Positions 44,479 to 52,822 of a DNA stretch of 64,000 bases are shown here, piece after piece (the first letter of the stretch is position 1; each line of letters begins with the position of its first letter). Under the pieces are notes generated by a model. It made no database searches. It saw nothing but the letters and a program-made list of their open reading frames with translations, and was not told the origin of the DNA. The position numbers and the translations under genes are program-made. Source of the stretch: DATEOR01 sp963841425 (GTDB lineage: Bacteria > Actinomycetota > Thermoleophilia > Gaiellales > Gaiellaceae); NCBI GenBank assembly GCA_963841425.1, contig CAWJCL010000003.1, positions 251,227 to 315,226 of the forward strand, read 5' to 3'.

Positions 44479-45229
44479 ATGAGGCGACTCCTCCACTGGT
44501 TCCGCCGTTCCACGTCCGCTCCAGCGCGCTCCGAGCCGAGAGCGGCGCTCTACGAGGAGGCCCGGCGCCTCGGCATCGAAGGACGCTCGACGATGGACAG
44601 GCGCCAGCTCGAGGAGGCCATCGCGTCAGCCAGGCGGGCGGACCCGCTCGTTCTCGCGCGCCGGGCTTCACGCCGGAGCGTTCGCAATGCTTGCCCGGAG
44701 GGCCCAGCTTCGCATCCGGGCGCGAACCAGCCTCGTCGCAATCTCCTTCAGCAGGCTTGTCTTGCTCCTGCGCAATCCTGGCCCCCTCCGAGCGCTGATT
44801 CTCTCCGCTGCAGCGCTCGCAACCGGTGTGCTCGGCATCGTCGTCGCGTACGCAGTCGTGCCGCAGGAAGGCGTTGCCGCCCCGGCCAACGGCGTTCGGA
44901 TCGTGACGATCACCGGACCGGAGGGAACGAGAACCGTGGCGGTCACCACGACGAAGCAAGGAACGACGAAGGTCGTCCCGGTGCGAGTCCTTCGCACGGT
45001 GACGGGACCGGAGGGCGTGAGGACGATAGCGGTGACCGGCCCGTCGCCGACGGACACGGAGGTCATCACGCATGTCCGCCACAGCACGGAGACCGAGGTC
45101 GTCACCGAGATCCAGCCGGTGACGGTTGTGGAGACCGATGTCGTCACCCAGTCGGAGACGGTCGTCGTGACCGAGACGGTGGTCGAGACCGAAACTCAGA
45201 CGGTGGTCGTCCCTCCGGGCCAGCCCTAG
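44479..45229 (+). pseudogene. Rho_N/SAP-like domain plus membrane helix plus Thr/Val repeats, probable frameshift
   Basis: From ATG 44479 one frame encodes a basic start and a Rho-N/SAP-like helical motif 'LYEEARRLGIEGRSTMDRRQ'. The better downstream frame (open through 44687, ATG there) encodes 'RLVLLLRNPGPLRALILSAAALATGVLGIVVAYAV' in pieces, i.e. a membrane helix near 44780-44860, then a 100-residue region of TVTGPEG and VVTET repeats ending in VVVPPGQP. A 1-base insertion between 44641 and 44687 would join them. The alternative is two overlapping genes, with the second starting at 44687. Function unknown; the repeat part should be outside the cell. Confidence 0.5.
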
Positions 45230-45320
45230 GCGAAGCCGAAGCCGCAGCAGCGGATCACCGAAATGGCACCCACCGTTCTCCACTTGCTAACCGCGGACCG
45301 TTCTATCCTTCGTCTCGACC

Positions 45321-45593
45321 ATGGAGCGGGCGAATCCCTCCAACCACCCCCCAAATAGGACGATTGCCAACGTCCTGGCGGCCTTCCAGAATGTGGATGT
45401 GGAACGATTTGCGGTCTGGAGACAGGCGCTCGCCGTTCGACCGAAGACCTCCGGATCTGCGCCGGGGCTGCAAGAACGGGTTTCCGTCGATCCCGATCAC
45501 AGCAGGCTCGCCGCGGTCATCGTCTTGCTCATTCCCGTCGCGGCCGCAGCGTGGGCCGCAATCGGGTGGCTCGTCTACCGACTCGCGACCTGA
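45321..45593 (+). CDS. Small tail-anchored membrane protein, unknown
   Basis: The 90-residue frame has a polar N-terminal part of ~62 residues with 'TIANVLAAFQNVDVERFAVW' and one strong C-terminal helix 'VIVLLIPVAAAAWAAIGWLV'. It is on the same strand as, and 91 bases after, the repeat protein. No family is recognised and the ribosome site is weak. Confidence 0.5.
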   Translation: MERANPSNHPPNRTIANVLAAFQNVDVERFAVWRQALAVRPKTSGSAPGLQERVSVDPDHSRLAAVIVLLIPVAAAAWAAIGWLVYRLAT

Positions 45594-45813
45594 GCGAACG
45601 TCCCGCAGGCACTGATCATTGCCGCGGCGGCGAGTATCCATCTCCGGCGTGACAAGCCGGTCGTGGTGCTTGCGTGTCGGCCGGGAATCTACGGTCCGCT
45701 AGCGGCCGCCCGCCGGTTCGCGGCCTAGCCGATTCCTCGCCCTTCAGCCAGTAGGAATGGGGCTCGCTGGGCTCTAGCGTCCTTACGAACCCCGCTGGAG
45801 AGGAGGCAGGCAC

Positions 45814-47979
45814 ATGTACCGACCGGGCGTCCTGTTCATCGCGTCGGTCGTCATGGTGGCGCTCCTCGCGCCCGGCGCCGGCGCGCACGACGGGAGCATG
45901 ACTTCCGCCGAGCACGCGGCGGAGGACGCGGTCGTCCTGACGGCGAAGCAGGAGAGGACGCTGAACGCCCACACGCGCGCGGTCAGCGCCAAATACGCGA
46001 AGGCCGCCGCCGCCATGATTGCCGGGGGACCTCAGGACGTCGGCGAGTGGGGGCCGGTCGTCAACTGGCCCGTCGTCGGGGTGCACGTGGCACTGCTTCC
46101 GAACGGCAAGGTTCTCGCGTACGACTCGATCGGCGACAACGCGACCGAGTCGTATCCCGTGCAGGATCACTCACGCGCGACCGTGTGGGATCCGGTCACG
46201 GGCACCCAGACGCCGGTCAACGTCGACACCGGCTTCAACATCTTCTGCAGCGGATTGGCCCACCTCATCGACGGCCGGATGTTCATGGCGGGTGGAAACA
46301 AGGACCAGGCGCTCAACGGCATCGTGCAGACCCACCTCTTCGATCCGGCGACGAATTCCTGGACCCTCGGCCCGAACATGGCAGCCGGCCGCTGGTATCC
46401 GACCGTCACGCCGTTGAACAACGGCGAGATGCTGATCACCTCTGGACGCGTGAACACGCCAGAGGTTCGGACTCTGGCCGGCAACCTCCGTTCGCTCAGC
46501 ACCGCGTCGCTCAGCCTGCCGCTGTACCCCTGGATGGATGTCGCGCCGAACGGGCTGGCCTTCTATTCCGGGCCCGACCAGCAGCTTCGGTCGCTCAACC
46601 CGTCCGGCACCGGAGCCTGGCAGACGTTCGGGCAGCGAGACTCGATCAACCGCGACTACGGCGGTCACGCGATCTTCGACGTCGGGAAGATGCTGGTTGC
46701 GGGTGGAGGCCCTTCGACGAAGGACGCGCGCGTCGTCGACTTCAACGGGCCGACGCCGCAAGTCTCATCGACTGCGCCGATGACATTCGGGCGCCGCCAG
46801 CACAACCTCACCGTCCTCGCCGATGGGTCGGTCCTGGCAACGGGAGGCAATTCCTCCGGCGCATCGCTCGTGGACCTAAACGCCGGCGTCTATCCCGCCG
46901 AGCTTTGGAGCCCCGGCACCGGCCAATGGCGCACGCTGGCCTCGATGCAGGTCACCCGGCAGTACCACTCGACGGCACTCCTCTTGCCCGACGGGCGCGT
47001 CCTTTCCGCAGGCGGCGGGATCTGCGGCACGTGCGACACGGTCGGGTATCTGGCGAAGAACGCCGAGGTCTTCTCGCCGCCCTATCTCTTCCAGGCCGAC
47101 GGCACGCTTGCTCCACGCCCGTCGATCAGCGCCGCACCGGGGTCCACGACCTACGGCGCGACGATGACGATCGGGACCCCCGATCCGGCGGCGATCCAGA
47201 AGGTCGCTCTCGTCCGGCTCGGCGCGGTGACGCACTCGAACAACATGGAGCAGCGCTACATCCCGCTGTCCTTCACCGCCGGCGCGACGAGCCTCACGGC
47301 GACGTCACCGGCCAACGCCAACATCGCTCCTCCGGGGATCTACATGCTCTTCGTCGTCGACGCGAACGGTGTGCCTTCCGTCGCGCGGATGGTCAGCGTT
47401 CAGGGCAATTCGCTGCCCGTCGTGAACCTGACGCAACCCGCTGACGGGGCGACTTTCACGGCGCCTGCGAGCGTGAACCTCGCGGCAACGGCCTCCGACA
47501 CCGACGGCACGGTGACCAAGGTCGAGTTCTTCAACGGGACGACGAAGCTGGGGGAGGACACCACCGCCCCGTACAGCTTCACCTGGAGCGGTGTCTCGGG
47601 CGGGACCTACACCATCACCGCGCGCGCCACGGACGATGTCGGCGGCACCGCCACGAGCGCGGCATCCCACATCACAGTCACCGCCAGCACGAACGTGCCG
47701 CCGGCGGTAAGCCTCACCTATCCCGCAAACGGCGCGATCTTCCCCTGGAAGCCCACGATCACGTTGACCGCAACGGCTTCGGACACCGACGGCACCGTGA
47801 CGAGGGTCGAATTCCGCGATGGCACGACCCTCCTCGGGTCGGACACCTCTGCGCCCTACTCCTTCAAGTGGCGGAATGTCCCGGTCGGAACACACGTGCT
47901 GACTGCGCGCGCGACCGACAACGCCGGCGCCGTCACGACGAGCAGCCAGGTCAGTATCACCGTGAATCGCAAGCGGTGA
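45814..47979 (+). CDS. Secreted galactose/glyoxal-oxidase-like copper radical oxidase with two Ig-like domains
   Basis: The 721-residue protein has a signal peptide (cleavage near residue 24) and a ~450-residue kelch propeller with every residue of the copper-radical site in place: Cys145 in NIFCSGLAHL and Tyr195 in GRWYPTVT for the thioether cofactor, Tyr384-His385 in 'RQYHSTALLLPDGRVLS', and His474 in 'VTHSNNMEQRYIPL'. A DUF1929-like domain and two ~95-residue bacterial Ig-like repeats ('ATASDTDGTVTKVEFF' and 'ATASDTDGTVTRVEFR') follow. It should oxidise a primary alcohol of a sugar or an aldehyde and release H2O2 outside the cell. GGAGAGGAGG lies just before the ATG. Confidence 0.9.
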   Translation: MYRPGVLFIASVVMVALLAPGAGAHDGSMTSAEHAAEDAVVLTAKQERTLNAHTRAVSAKYAKAAAAMIAGGPQDVGEWGPVVNWPVVGVHVALLPNGKVLAYDSIGDNATESYPVQDHSRATVWDPVTGTQTPVNVDTGFNIFCSGLAHLIDGRMFMAGGNKDQALNGIVQTHLFDPATNSWTLGPNMAAGRWYPTVTPLNNGEMLITSGRVNTPEVRTLAGNLRSLSTASLSLPLYPWMDVAPNGLAFYSGPDQQLRSLNPSGTGAWQTFGQRDSINRDYGGHAIFDVGKMLVAGGGPSTKDARVVDFNGPTPQVSSTAPMTFGRRQHNLTVLADGSVLATGGNSSGASLVDLNAGVYPAELWSPGTGQWRTLASMQVTRQYHSTALLLPDGRVLSAGGGICGTCDTVGYLAKNAEVFSPPYLFQADGTLAPRPSISAAPGSTTYGATMTIGTPDPAAIQKVALVRLGAVTHSNNMEQRYIPLSFTAGATSLTATSPANANIAPPGIYMLFVVDANGVPSVARMVSVQGNSLPVVNLTQPADGATFTAPASVNLAATASDTDGTVTKVEFFNGTTKLGEDTTAPYSFTWSGVSGGTYTITARATDDVGGTATSAASHITVTASTNVPPAVSLTYPANGAIFPWKPTITLTATASDTDGTVTRVEFRDGTTLLGSDTSAPYSFKWRNVPVGTHVLTARATDNAGAVTTSSQVSITVNRKR

Positions 47980-48019
47980 GCGAAGGGCGGGAGGGCGAAC
48001 CTTGTCGCCGCCGCCCCGG

Positions 48020-48538
48020 CTAGCGCGAAGCGGTCAGGGCCTCGACGACGGCTGGGAAGGCCGCGTCGATTAGCGCTCGCAACTCGCTCGGCTCGAGGAG
48101 CTGCACCGGGTGGCGGACATAGACGACGGAGATGCCGGGCATGCCGAGGCTCTCGGCCTGCTCGACCGCCTCGTCGACGAAGGGCCTCGTTGCCACGGCG
48201 ACGCTGGGGATGCCGTGCCGTTCCAGTCGAATCACGTCGTGCACACTGCACGACACGCAGGAGCCTCAATCGGCGAGCGCCTCGATCGCGAGGTCGCCGT
48301 GAAGCGCGATCTGCTCGATCACCTCTTCGGGCGCCGGCTTCGAGAAGGTCGGCTTGCGCGTACGCCGGACGTGCGCCCCTTCGGCCTCCAGGAGCTCCTC
48401 GACGCGGTCGAGGAACTCTGCGCCCCGGTTCTTCGCGATGTCGAGCAGCCACACGCGCTTGCCCGCAAGGGTCGAGGGACGGGCGCTCGGCTTCTCGGGC
48501 GTAAGCGTGCGTGTGTCGATCGGGCTTACGTACTCCAT
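48020..48538 (-). CDS. UGSC-motif selenoprotein (TGA read as selenocysteine)
   Basis: Read through the TGA at 48268-48266, this is one 172-residue protein: 'MEYVSPIDTRTLTPEK' start, a Rossmann-like first half ('KRVWLLDIAKNRGAEFLDRV'), then U91-G-S-C-V-S-C-S-V-H-D followed by 'RHGIPSVAVATRPFVDEA' and 'GISVVYVRHPVQLL'. Both halves are protein-like, stay in the same frame, and meet exactly at a redox motif. I recall an NCBI family named for this UGSC motif, in which many members have Cys instead. A SECIS-like hairpin follows the TGA. The start overlaps the upstream gene by 13 bases. Redox function is inferred. Confidence 0.8.
48236..48254 (-). promoter_or_regulatory. Bacterial SECIS-like hairpin downstream of the in-frame TGA
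   Basis: On the coding strand GTCGTGCA pairs perfectly with TGCACGAC around the loop GTG. Three further pairs (two wobble) extend the stem to 48233-48257. The loop begins 20 bases after the TGA, inside the 16-37 base spacing known for bacterial SECIS elements, and its first base is G as required for SelB recognition. Confidence 0.75.
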
Positions 48539-49974
48539 TCGACCTCCCTCGTGACGACTGCTGAGTCCATGCCGAGACATGGACCGAGGACGGCGGAGAA
48601 GCGCCCGGCCGGCCCGCCGGCGACGACGAGGAGGATGCGCGAGGGGTCGTCCCAGCGCCGGATCGGGGCGTCGGCGGGTGCGGCGAGCACCTGCCCAGTG
48701 GTCTCGCCGGGGCCGCGGAGCTCGCCGGCCGGGCGGCGCACCGCCTCGTAAATCGTCTGGCGGACGCGCTCCTTCTCCCACCCGTGGGCGCGGAAGAGGT
48801 CCGCGTGCTCCGGGCAGACAACGTAGAGCGAGTGCGTGTCGAGCGGCCACCAGAACGGGCTCCAGCTCGCCGCCGCCGCCCAGCCGAGCGTGGCGGCCAG
48901 GTGCTCGGGCGTCCTGGAGCGATGATCCGAGACCGACAGCGGCGCATCGGCGGCGACGAGTGTCACCGCCGAGGATCCGGGCGCTTGGCCGCGTTCGACG
49001 TGGAGCGGCTCCCAGGGGCTCGCCTCCTCGTTCTCGGCGATGCAAAAGGAGAGCTTGCCGGGGTGGCCGAGCGTCGCACGATCGAGTCGGCCGGGATAGC
49101 CGCCGCCAGTCAGGGAGACGACGAGCCGAAGGGCGCGGCCGATCGTCATGTTCGCGCGAAAGCCGGGGCCGAGCGCCCCGATCTCCGAATTGAGGCCGAT
49201 GGCGTCTCGAATCGGCCCGTTGACGACGATGACCTGCCCCGCAGGCTGGGTCGTCACCGCCTGGCCGTTCAGGTTGAAGGCGGGGTCCAGCGCGGCTTCG
49301 GTGGCGGCGGCCACCACCGGGAAGTACTCGGGGCGACACCCTGCGAGCACGGCGCAGGCGGCGACCCGTTCCAACGTCCCCTCTCCGAGCGCCGGCGGCA
49401 CGGGGCCGAGCGAGCGCGCCGGATCCCGGCCGCCGAGCATCGCCTCGACGCGTTCCGGCGTCGGCGGCACGACCGGCAGACCGTCCGTCCAGCCGCGCTC
49501 GAACATGTCCTCGAGCTCGCCGAGTCCCTCGCCTGCGCTCCAGTCGTAGACGCTTCGCGAGGCGCAGCCCGGCTTCCAGGTCGGCTCTTCGGTCGAGAGC
49601 GAGGTGCCGAGCAATCGCTCGTACGCCTCGCGGTCCCACCCGACGACCCGGTCCTCGACCTCACCGTCGGCCCCCACCCGCACGGCGGTCGGCACGGCGT
49701 CGATCCCGAACGCACGCGACGCCTCGTACGGCGGCGACTGCGCGAACACCGGAAACTCGATACCCGTCCGGCGGGCGAGTCGCGCCGCGTCGGCGGGCAT
49801 CTCCTCGGCGATGAGAACGATGCCGTTCCTCCGACCGGCGAGCCGATGAAGCGCGAGTACCGAGGTCGGGCAGTCGGCGTGGGCGAAGAGGAGGATGGCG
49901 GGAAGCCCCTCTTCCAGGCGGCGCAGGCCCTGGCCGACAGGTTGGAGCCCACCATGAATCGCCGAAAGCCTCAC
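48526..49974 (-). CDS. Thioredoxin-fold domain fused to a large uncharacterised domain
   Basis: I start at GTG 49974, giving about 482 residues. Residues ~20-130 have a thioredoxin-like pattern: 'AILLFAHADCPTSVLALHRL', later 'FPVFAQSP' and the cis-Pro-like 'GIDAVPTAVRV', but with only one Cys in the active-site loop. The remaining ~340 residues, beginning 'MFERGWTDGLPVVPPTPERV', form a domain I do not recognise, with 'NGQAVTTQPAGQVIVVNGP' and 'WWPLDTHSLYVVCPEHADLF'. Coupled by a 13-base overlap to the UGSC selenoprotein, it is a natural redox partner for it. Confidence 0.72.
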   Translation of the reverse strand: MRLSAIHGGLQPVGQGLRRLEEGLPAILLFAHADCPTSVLALHRLAGRRNGIVLIAEEMPADAARLARRTGIEFPVFAQSPPYEASRAFGIDAVPTAVRVGADGEVEDRVVGWDREAYERLLGTSLSTEEPTWKPGCASRSVYDWSAGEGLGELEDMFERGWTDGLPVVPPTPERVEAMLGGRDPARSLGPVPPALGEGTLERVAACAVLAGCRPEYFPVVAAATEAALDPAFNLNGQAVTTQPAGQVIVVNGPIRDAIGLNSEIGALGPGFRANMTIGRALRLVVSLTGGGYPGRLDRATLGHPGKLSFCIAENEEASPWEPLHVERGQAPGSSAVTLVAADAPLSVSDHRSRTPEHLAATLGWAAAASWSPFWWPLDTHSLYVVCPEHADLFRAHGWEKERVRQTIYEAVRRPAGELRGPGETTGQVLAAPADAPIRRWDDPSRILLVVAGGPAGRFSAVLGPCLGMDSAVVTREVEWST

Positions 49975-50008
49975 GCGTGCCGGCCTCCCCGCGCGGCCAC
50001 CGCTCGCG

Positions 50009-50731
50009 TCACGTCGATGTCTCACGTGGGCGCCGCTCAACACGCGAGCCGCCGACGATCGTCTCCAGGCCCGAGCCGAGCCTCACAAGAGCCTTGTTGC
50101 CTCCGTCGTAGTCGGGCGCCCAGAGAAGAAGCGTCGCCTCCTCCCCGTTCACGCGGCACGGCTCGTCGACGAGCCCTTCGCCGTCGAGCCACGCACGGAT
50201 GAAGGGGTTCGAGCGACGCTCGTCTCCAATGGTGGTCTCCTCCTTGTGGCCGGGGAAGACCTGCGTCGCGTCGTCGAGGCCTAGGAGGACGTCGAGGATC
50301 GAGTGCTTCAGCTTGGCGAGATCGCCGTCCGGAGCCGAGGTTCCGCCGACGGTACCGCGGAAGAGCACATCGGCGGTGAAGCAGTGGCTCTGGTCGACCA
50401 GGAACGCGACGTGGTCCTCGCAGTGGCCCGGCGTGTAGAGGGCCCGGATGCGGAGCCGTCCGCTCTCGACCTCTTCTCCGTCGGCGAGCTGCGACTGCGC
50501 GAGCAGTGGCACGCCGTGCCGACCGGCGAGCTGCTCGATCGCGACGACGTGATCCGGATGGCCGTGCGTGCAGAGGACATGGGTGATCGTGATGCCGTCG
50601 CGTTCGGCGCGCTCCTCCAGGGTCTCGGTCAGCCCGTTGCTGTCGATGAGGACGCCGTGCCCGCCCGGGCCCTCGGCGACGAGGTAGGCGTTGGAAAGCC
50701 ACTCGGGGTGCTCGACGCGCTCGACGATCAT
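50009..50731 (-). CDS. Metallo-beta-lactamase-fold hydrolase (glyoxalase II-like)
   Basis: The 240-residue enzyme has the full two-metal set: 'CTHGHPDHVVAI', 'YTPGHCEDHVAFL', 'CFTADVLFRG' and 'QVFPGHKEETTIGDE'. It resembles hydroxyacylglutathione hydrolases and their mycothiol-linked relatives. Its ATG overlaps the stop of the alcohol dehydrogenase (ATGA). This pair is well known in actinobacterial formaldehyde detoxification, where the hydrolase is thought to cleave the thioester formed by the dehydrogenase. That role is inferred from context. Confidence 0.88.
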   Translation of the reverse strand: MIVERVEHPEWLSNAYLVAEGPGGHGVLIDSNGLTETLEERAERDGITITHVLCTHGHPDHVVAIEQLAGRHGVPLLAQSQLADGEEVESGRLRIRALYTPGHCEDHVAFLVDQSHCFTADVLFRGTVGGTSAPDGDLAKLKHSILDVLLGLDDATQVFPGHKEETTIGDERRSNPFIRAWLDGEGLVDEPCRVNGEEATLLLWAPDYDGGNKALVRLGSGLETIVGGSRVERRPRETST

Positions 50732-51834
50732 GCGAACTCGATCACGCTTCTGATGCCGTCCTGGGCCTCCATGAGCTCGAACCCTCGGTTGACGTCGTCG
50801 AGCGTGATCCGGTGGGACACGAATGCGGCGACGTCGATGTCGCCGGCCAGCGCGCTCTCGACGTACTGCGGCACCTGATCGCGGCCTTTCACGCCGCCGA
50901 ACGACGAGCCCGCGACGCGCCGGCCGGTGATCAGATAGCGCGGGACGACCTCGAGCACCTCGCCTTTACCGGCGACGCCCGCGACGGTGCAGAGACCCCA
51001 GCCCATGCGGGCGGATTCGACGGCCTGGCGCATCACGGCGACGTTGCCCGTCGCCTCGAACGTGTAGTCGGCCCCGAAGCCCGCGGTCATCTCCACGATC
51101 CGCTCGACGATGTCTGGACCGCCGACCAGCGTGTCGGTAGCGCCCTGGGCCGTCGCGAGCTCGAGCCTTCCCGGCGAAAGGTCCACGCAGACGATGCGCT
51201 CGGCGCCCTGGAGCCGGCACCCTGCGACTGCGCCCAGTCCGACCATGCCTGCACCGAAGACGACGCAGGTCGCGCCGGCCTCCACCTTCGCGGTGTTCAT
51301 CGCGGCGCCGAGACCCGTCGAGAGGCCGCAAGCGAAGAGGCACGCGTGCTCCGGCGGCGCCTCTGGATTGACTTTCGCAAGGGCGATCTCCGGCATCACG
51401 GTGTACTCGGCGAACGTCGACGTCCCCATGAAGTGGCGGATCGGCTCGCCCTCCCGGCCGAGCCGGGTAGTCCCGTCCGGGAGGAACCCCTTTCCCTGCG
51501 TGTCGCGGATCGCGAGGCAGAGGTTCGTGCGCTCGCTGAGGCAGTGGATGCACTCCCGGCACTGGGGCGAAAAGAGCGTCACGACCTGGTCACCCGGCGC
51601 GACAGAGGCGACGTCCGGGCCCAGCTTCTCGACGATCCCGGCGCCCTCGTGGCCGAGCACCGTCGGCGCGTAGCCAGAGGGATCAGCCCCGGAGGCGGTG
51701 TAGAGATCGGTGTGGCAGACCCCGCAGGCGGTCAGCCGGACGAGCACCTCTCCGGACTTCGGCTCGGCGAGATCGACCTCCTGTACCTCGAGCGGTTGGC
51801 CGAACTCCTCGAGGACAGCAGCCTTGATCTTCAC
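50728..51834 (-). CDS. Class III-type zinc alcohol dehydrogenase (thiol-dependent formaldehyde dehydrogenase-like)
   Basis: At 368 residues it has the catalytic-zinc motif 'TACGVCHTDLYTASGADP' (Cys40), GHE with His62, the structural-zinc set 'CRECIHCLSERTNLC', and 'FGAGMVGLGAVAGC' for NAD. 'DTQGKGFLPDGTTR' and 'HFMGTSTFAEYTV' are typical of the class III/FrmA-MscR group, which oxidise S-hydroxymethyl-thiols. The cofactor thiol is probably mycothiol if the host is an actinobacterium. It is the first gene of a four-gene minus-strand operon ending in the selenoprotein. Confidence 0.9.
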   Translation of the reverse strand: MKIKAAVLEEFGQPLEVQEVDLAEPKSGEVLVRLTACGVCHTDLYTASGADPSGYAPTVLGHEGAGIVEKLGPDVASVAPGDQVVTLFSPQCRECIHCLSERTNLCLAIRDTQGKGFLPDGTTRLGREGEPIRHFMGTSTFAEYTVMPEIALAKVNPEAPPEHACLFACGLSTGLGAAMNTAKVEAGATCVVFGAGMVGLGAVAGCRLQGAERIVCVDLSPGRLELATAQGATDTLVGGPDIVERIVEMTAGFGADYTFEATGNVAVMRQAVESARMGWGLCTVAGVAGKGEVLEVVPRYLITGRRVAGSSFGGVKGRDQVPQYVESALAGDIDVAAFVSHRITLDDVNRGFELMEAQDGIRSVIEFA

Positions 51835-52117
51835 CGTCCCAGGCCACCTTCGCTGTCCGGCCCCACACCGTCGACCCGAGCCCAGATCTCACGCACGCGG
51901 TCGAGACTACCGGCACAGAGTCATCGGTCGCTCCGGCCGTCATCCACCTGGCGGGATTTGCGGCTCCAGACGGTACGGGCGGCTATTTCTGGCGCGGTAT
52001 CTGCGCGGGGTGTGCCTTTGCGACACGTGCAGCTTCGATGATCACGCGAAGTCCTCGAGGTCATGCACGAAGCGAGCACGAGGCGGTTTTTCGCGCGCGT
52101 GCTGACGTATCCGCCCT

Positions 52118-52711
52118 TCATTCGAGACGTAGCCCATTCTCGACCAGGGTGAGTGCGCGTTGGAGTTCGTGCTCGAGCGGCTGGACGTAGCCGCTTGCGT
52201 ACCAGTGTCGCGCGGCGGCGTTCATCGCCCAGACGAGGGTGGTGGCGATCACCTGCATGTCGAGGTCGTCGGGTGGGCGTTCGACGGCGTCGGCGAGTGC
52301 GGCTGCGACGAGCTGTGCCATCTGCTCGCTCAGCCTTGCAGCGGCGGCTTGGATCGCGGGTTCGTCGGCCCAGTAGCGGATCTTGCGGCGGGCGAGTTCC
52401 TCGTCTCGGCCGAAGAACCGGGTCATGACCCCTTCTATCGCGCGTCTGGCGGCCTCAACCGGCGGATGGGCGGCGAGTTCGGTCTGGAGAACGTCGAGCA
52501 GCTGGAGGTCGAGCTCTTCGTGCAGGATGAGCTGCTCCTTGGTCCCGAAGTAGCGGTAGACGGAGCTGGGGGAGACCTCGGCCGCTTCCGCGATCTGCTC
52601 GATCGTGACCTCATCGAAGCCGCGCTCGTCGAAGAGGTCGAGCGCGACCTCCTGGATTCGCCGCATCGCCGCGATCCGCTTGCGTTCCCGCAGTCCTGTC
52701 TCGCTGGCCAT
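52118..52711 (-). CDS. TetR-family repressor
   Basis: The 197-residue protein has the TetR HTH near residues 30-55 ('VTIEQIAEAAEVSPSSVYRY' then FGTKEQL) and a helical ligand domain with 'YWADEPAIQAAAARLSEQMA'. It is divergent from the DrrAB-like exporter, with palindromic sites in the 111-base gap, so repression of that exporter is the likely role. Confidence 0.9.
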   Translation of the reverse strand: MASETGLRERKRIAAMRRIQEVALDLFDERGFDEVTIEQIAEAAEVSPSSVYRYFGTKEQLILHEELDLQLLDVLQTELAAHPPVEAARRAIEGVMTRFFGRDEELARRKIRYWADEPAIQAAAARLSEQMAQLVAAALADAVERPPDDLDMQVIATTLVWAMNAAARHWYASGYVQPLEHELQRALTLVENGLRLE

Positions 52712-52751
52712 CGCCCAAAGCGTACCGCTGGCACGGGAGTTTAGAAAGTCA

Positions 52752-52783
52752 CTTGCGCAAGCTAGTCACTGTCAGCTACAGTG
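52752..52783. promoter_or_regulatory. Candidate TetR operators
   Basis: Two palindromes lie between the divergent TetR and ABC genes: CTTGCGCAAG (52752-52761, perfect) and CACTGT-N5-ACAGTG (52767-52783). The heptamer AGTCACT also recurs at 52747 and 52764, with its complement AGTGACT near 52811. Assignment to the neighbouring TetR is inference. Confidence 0.5.
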
Positions 52784-52822
52784 CCGAAGAGAATGTAACT
52801 AGCAAAAGGAAGTGACTGTCCG

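Noticed and set aside
48256..48266. Reading the break at 48266 as a nonsense mutation giving two genes or a pseudogene
   Set aside because: Both sides are coding in the same frame, the stop is TGA within a U-G-S-C motif, and a SECIS-like hairpin follows at the right distance.
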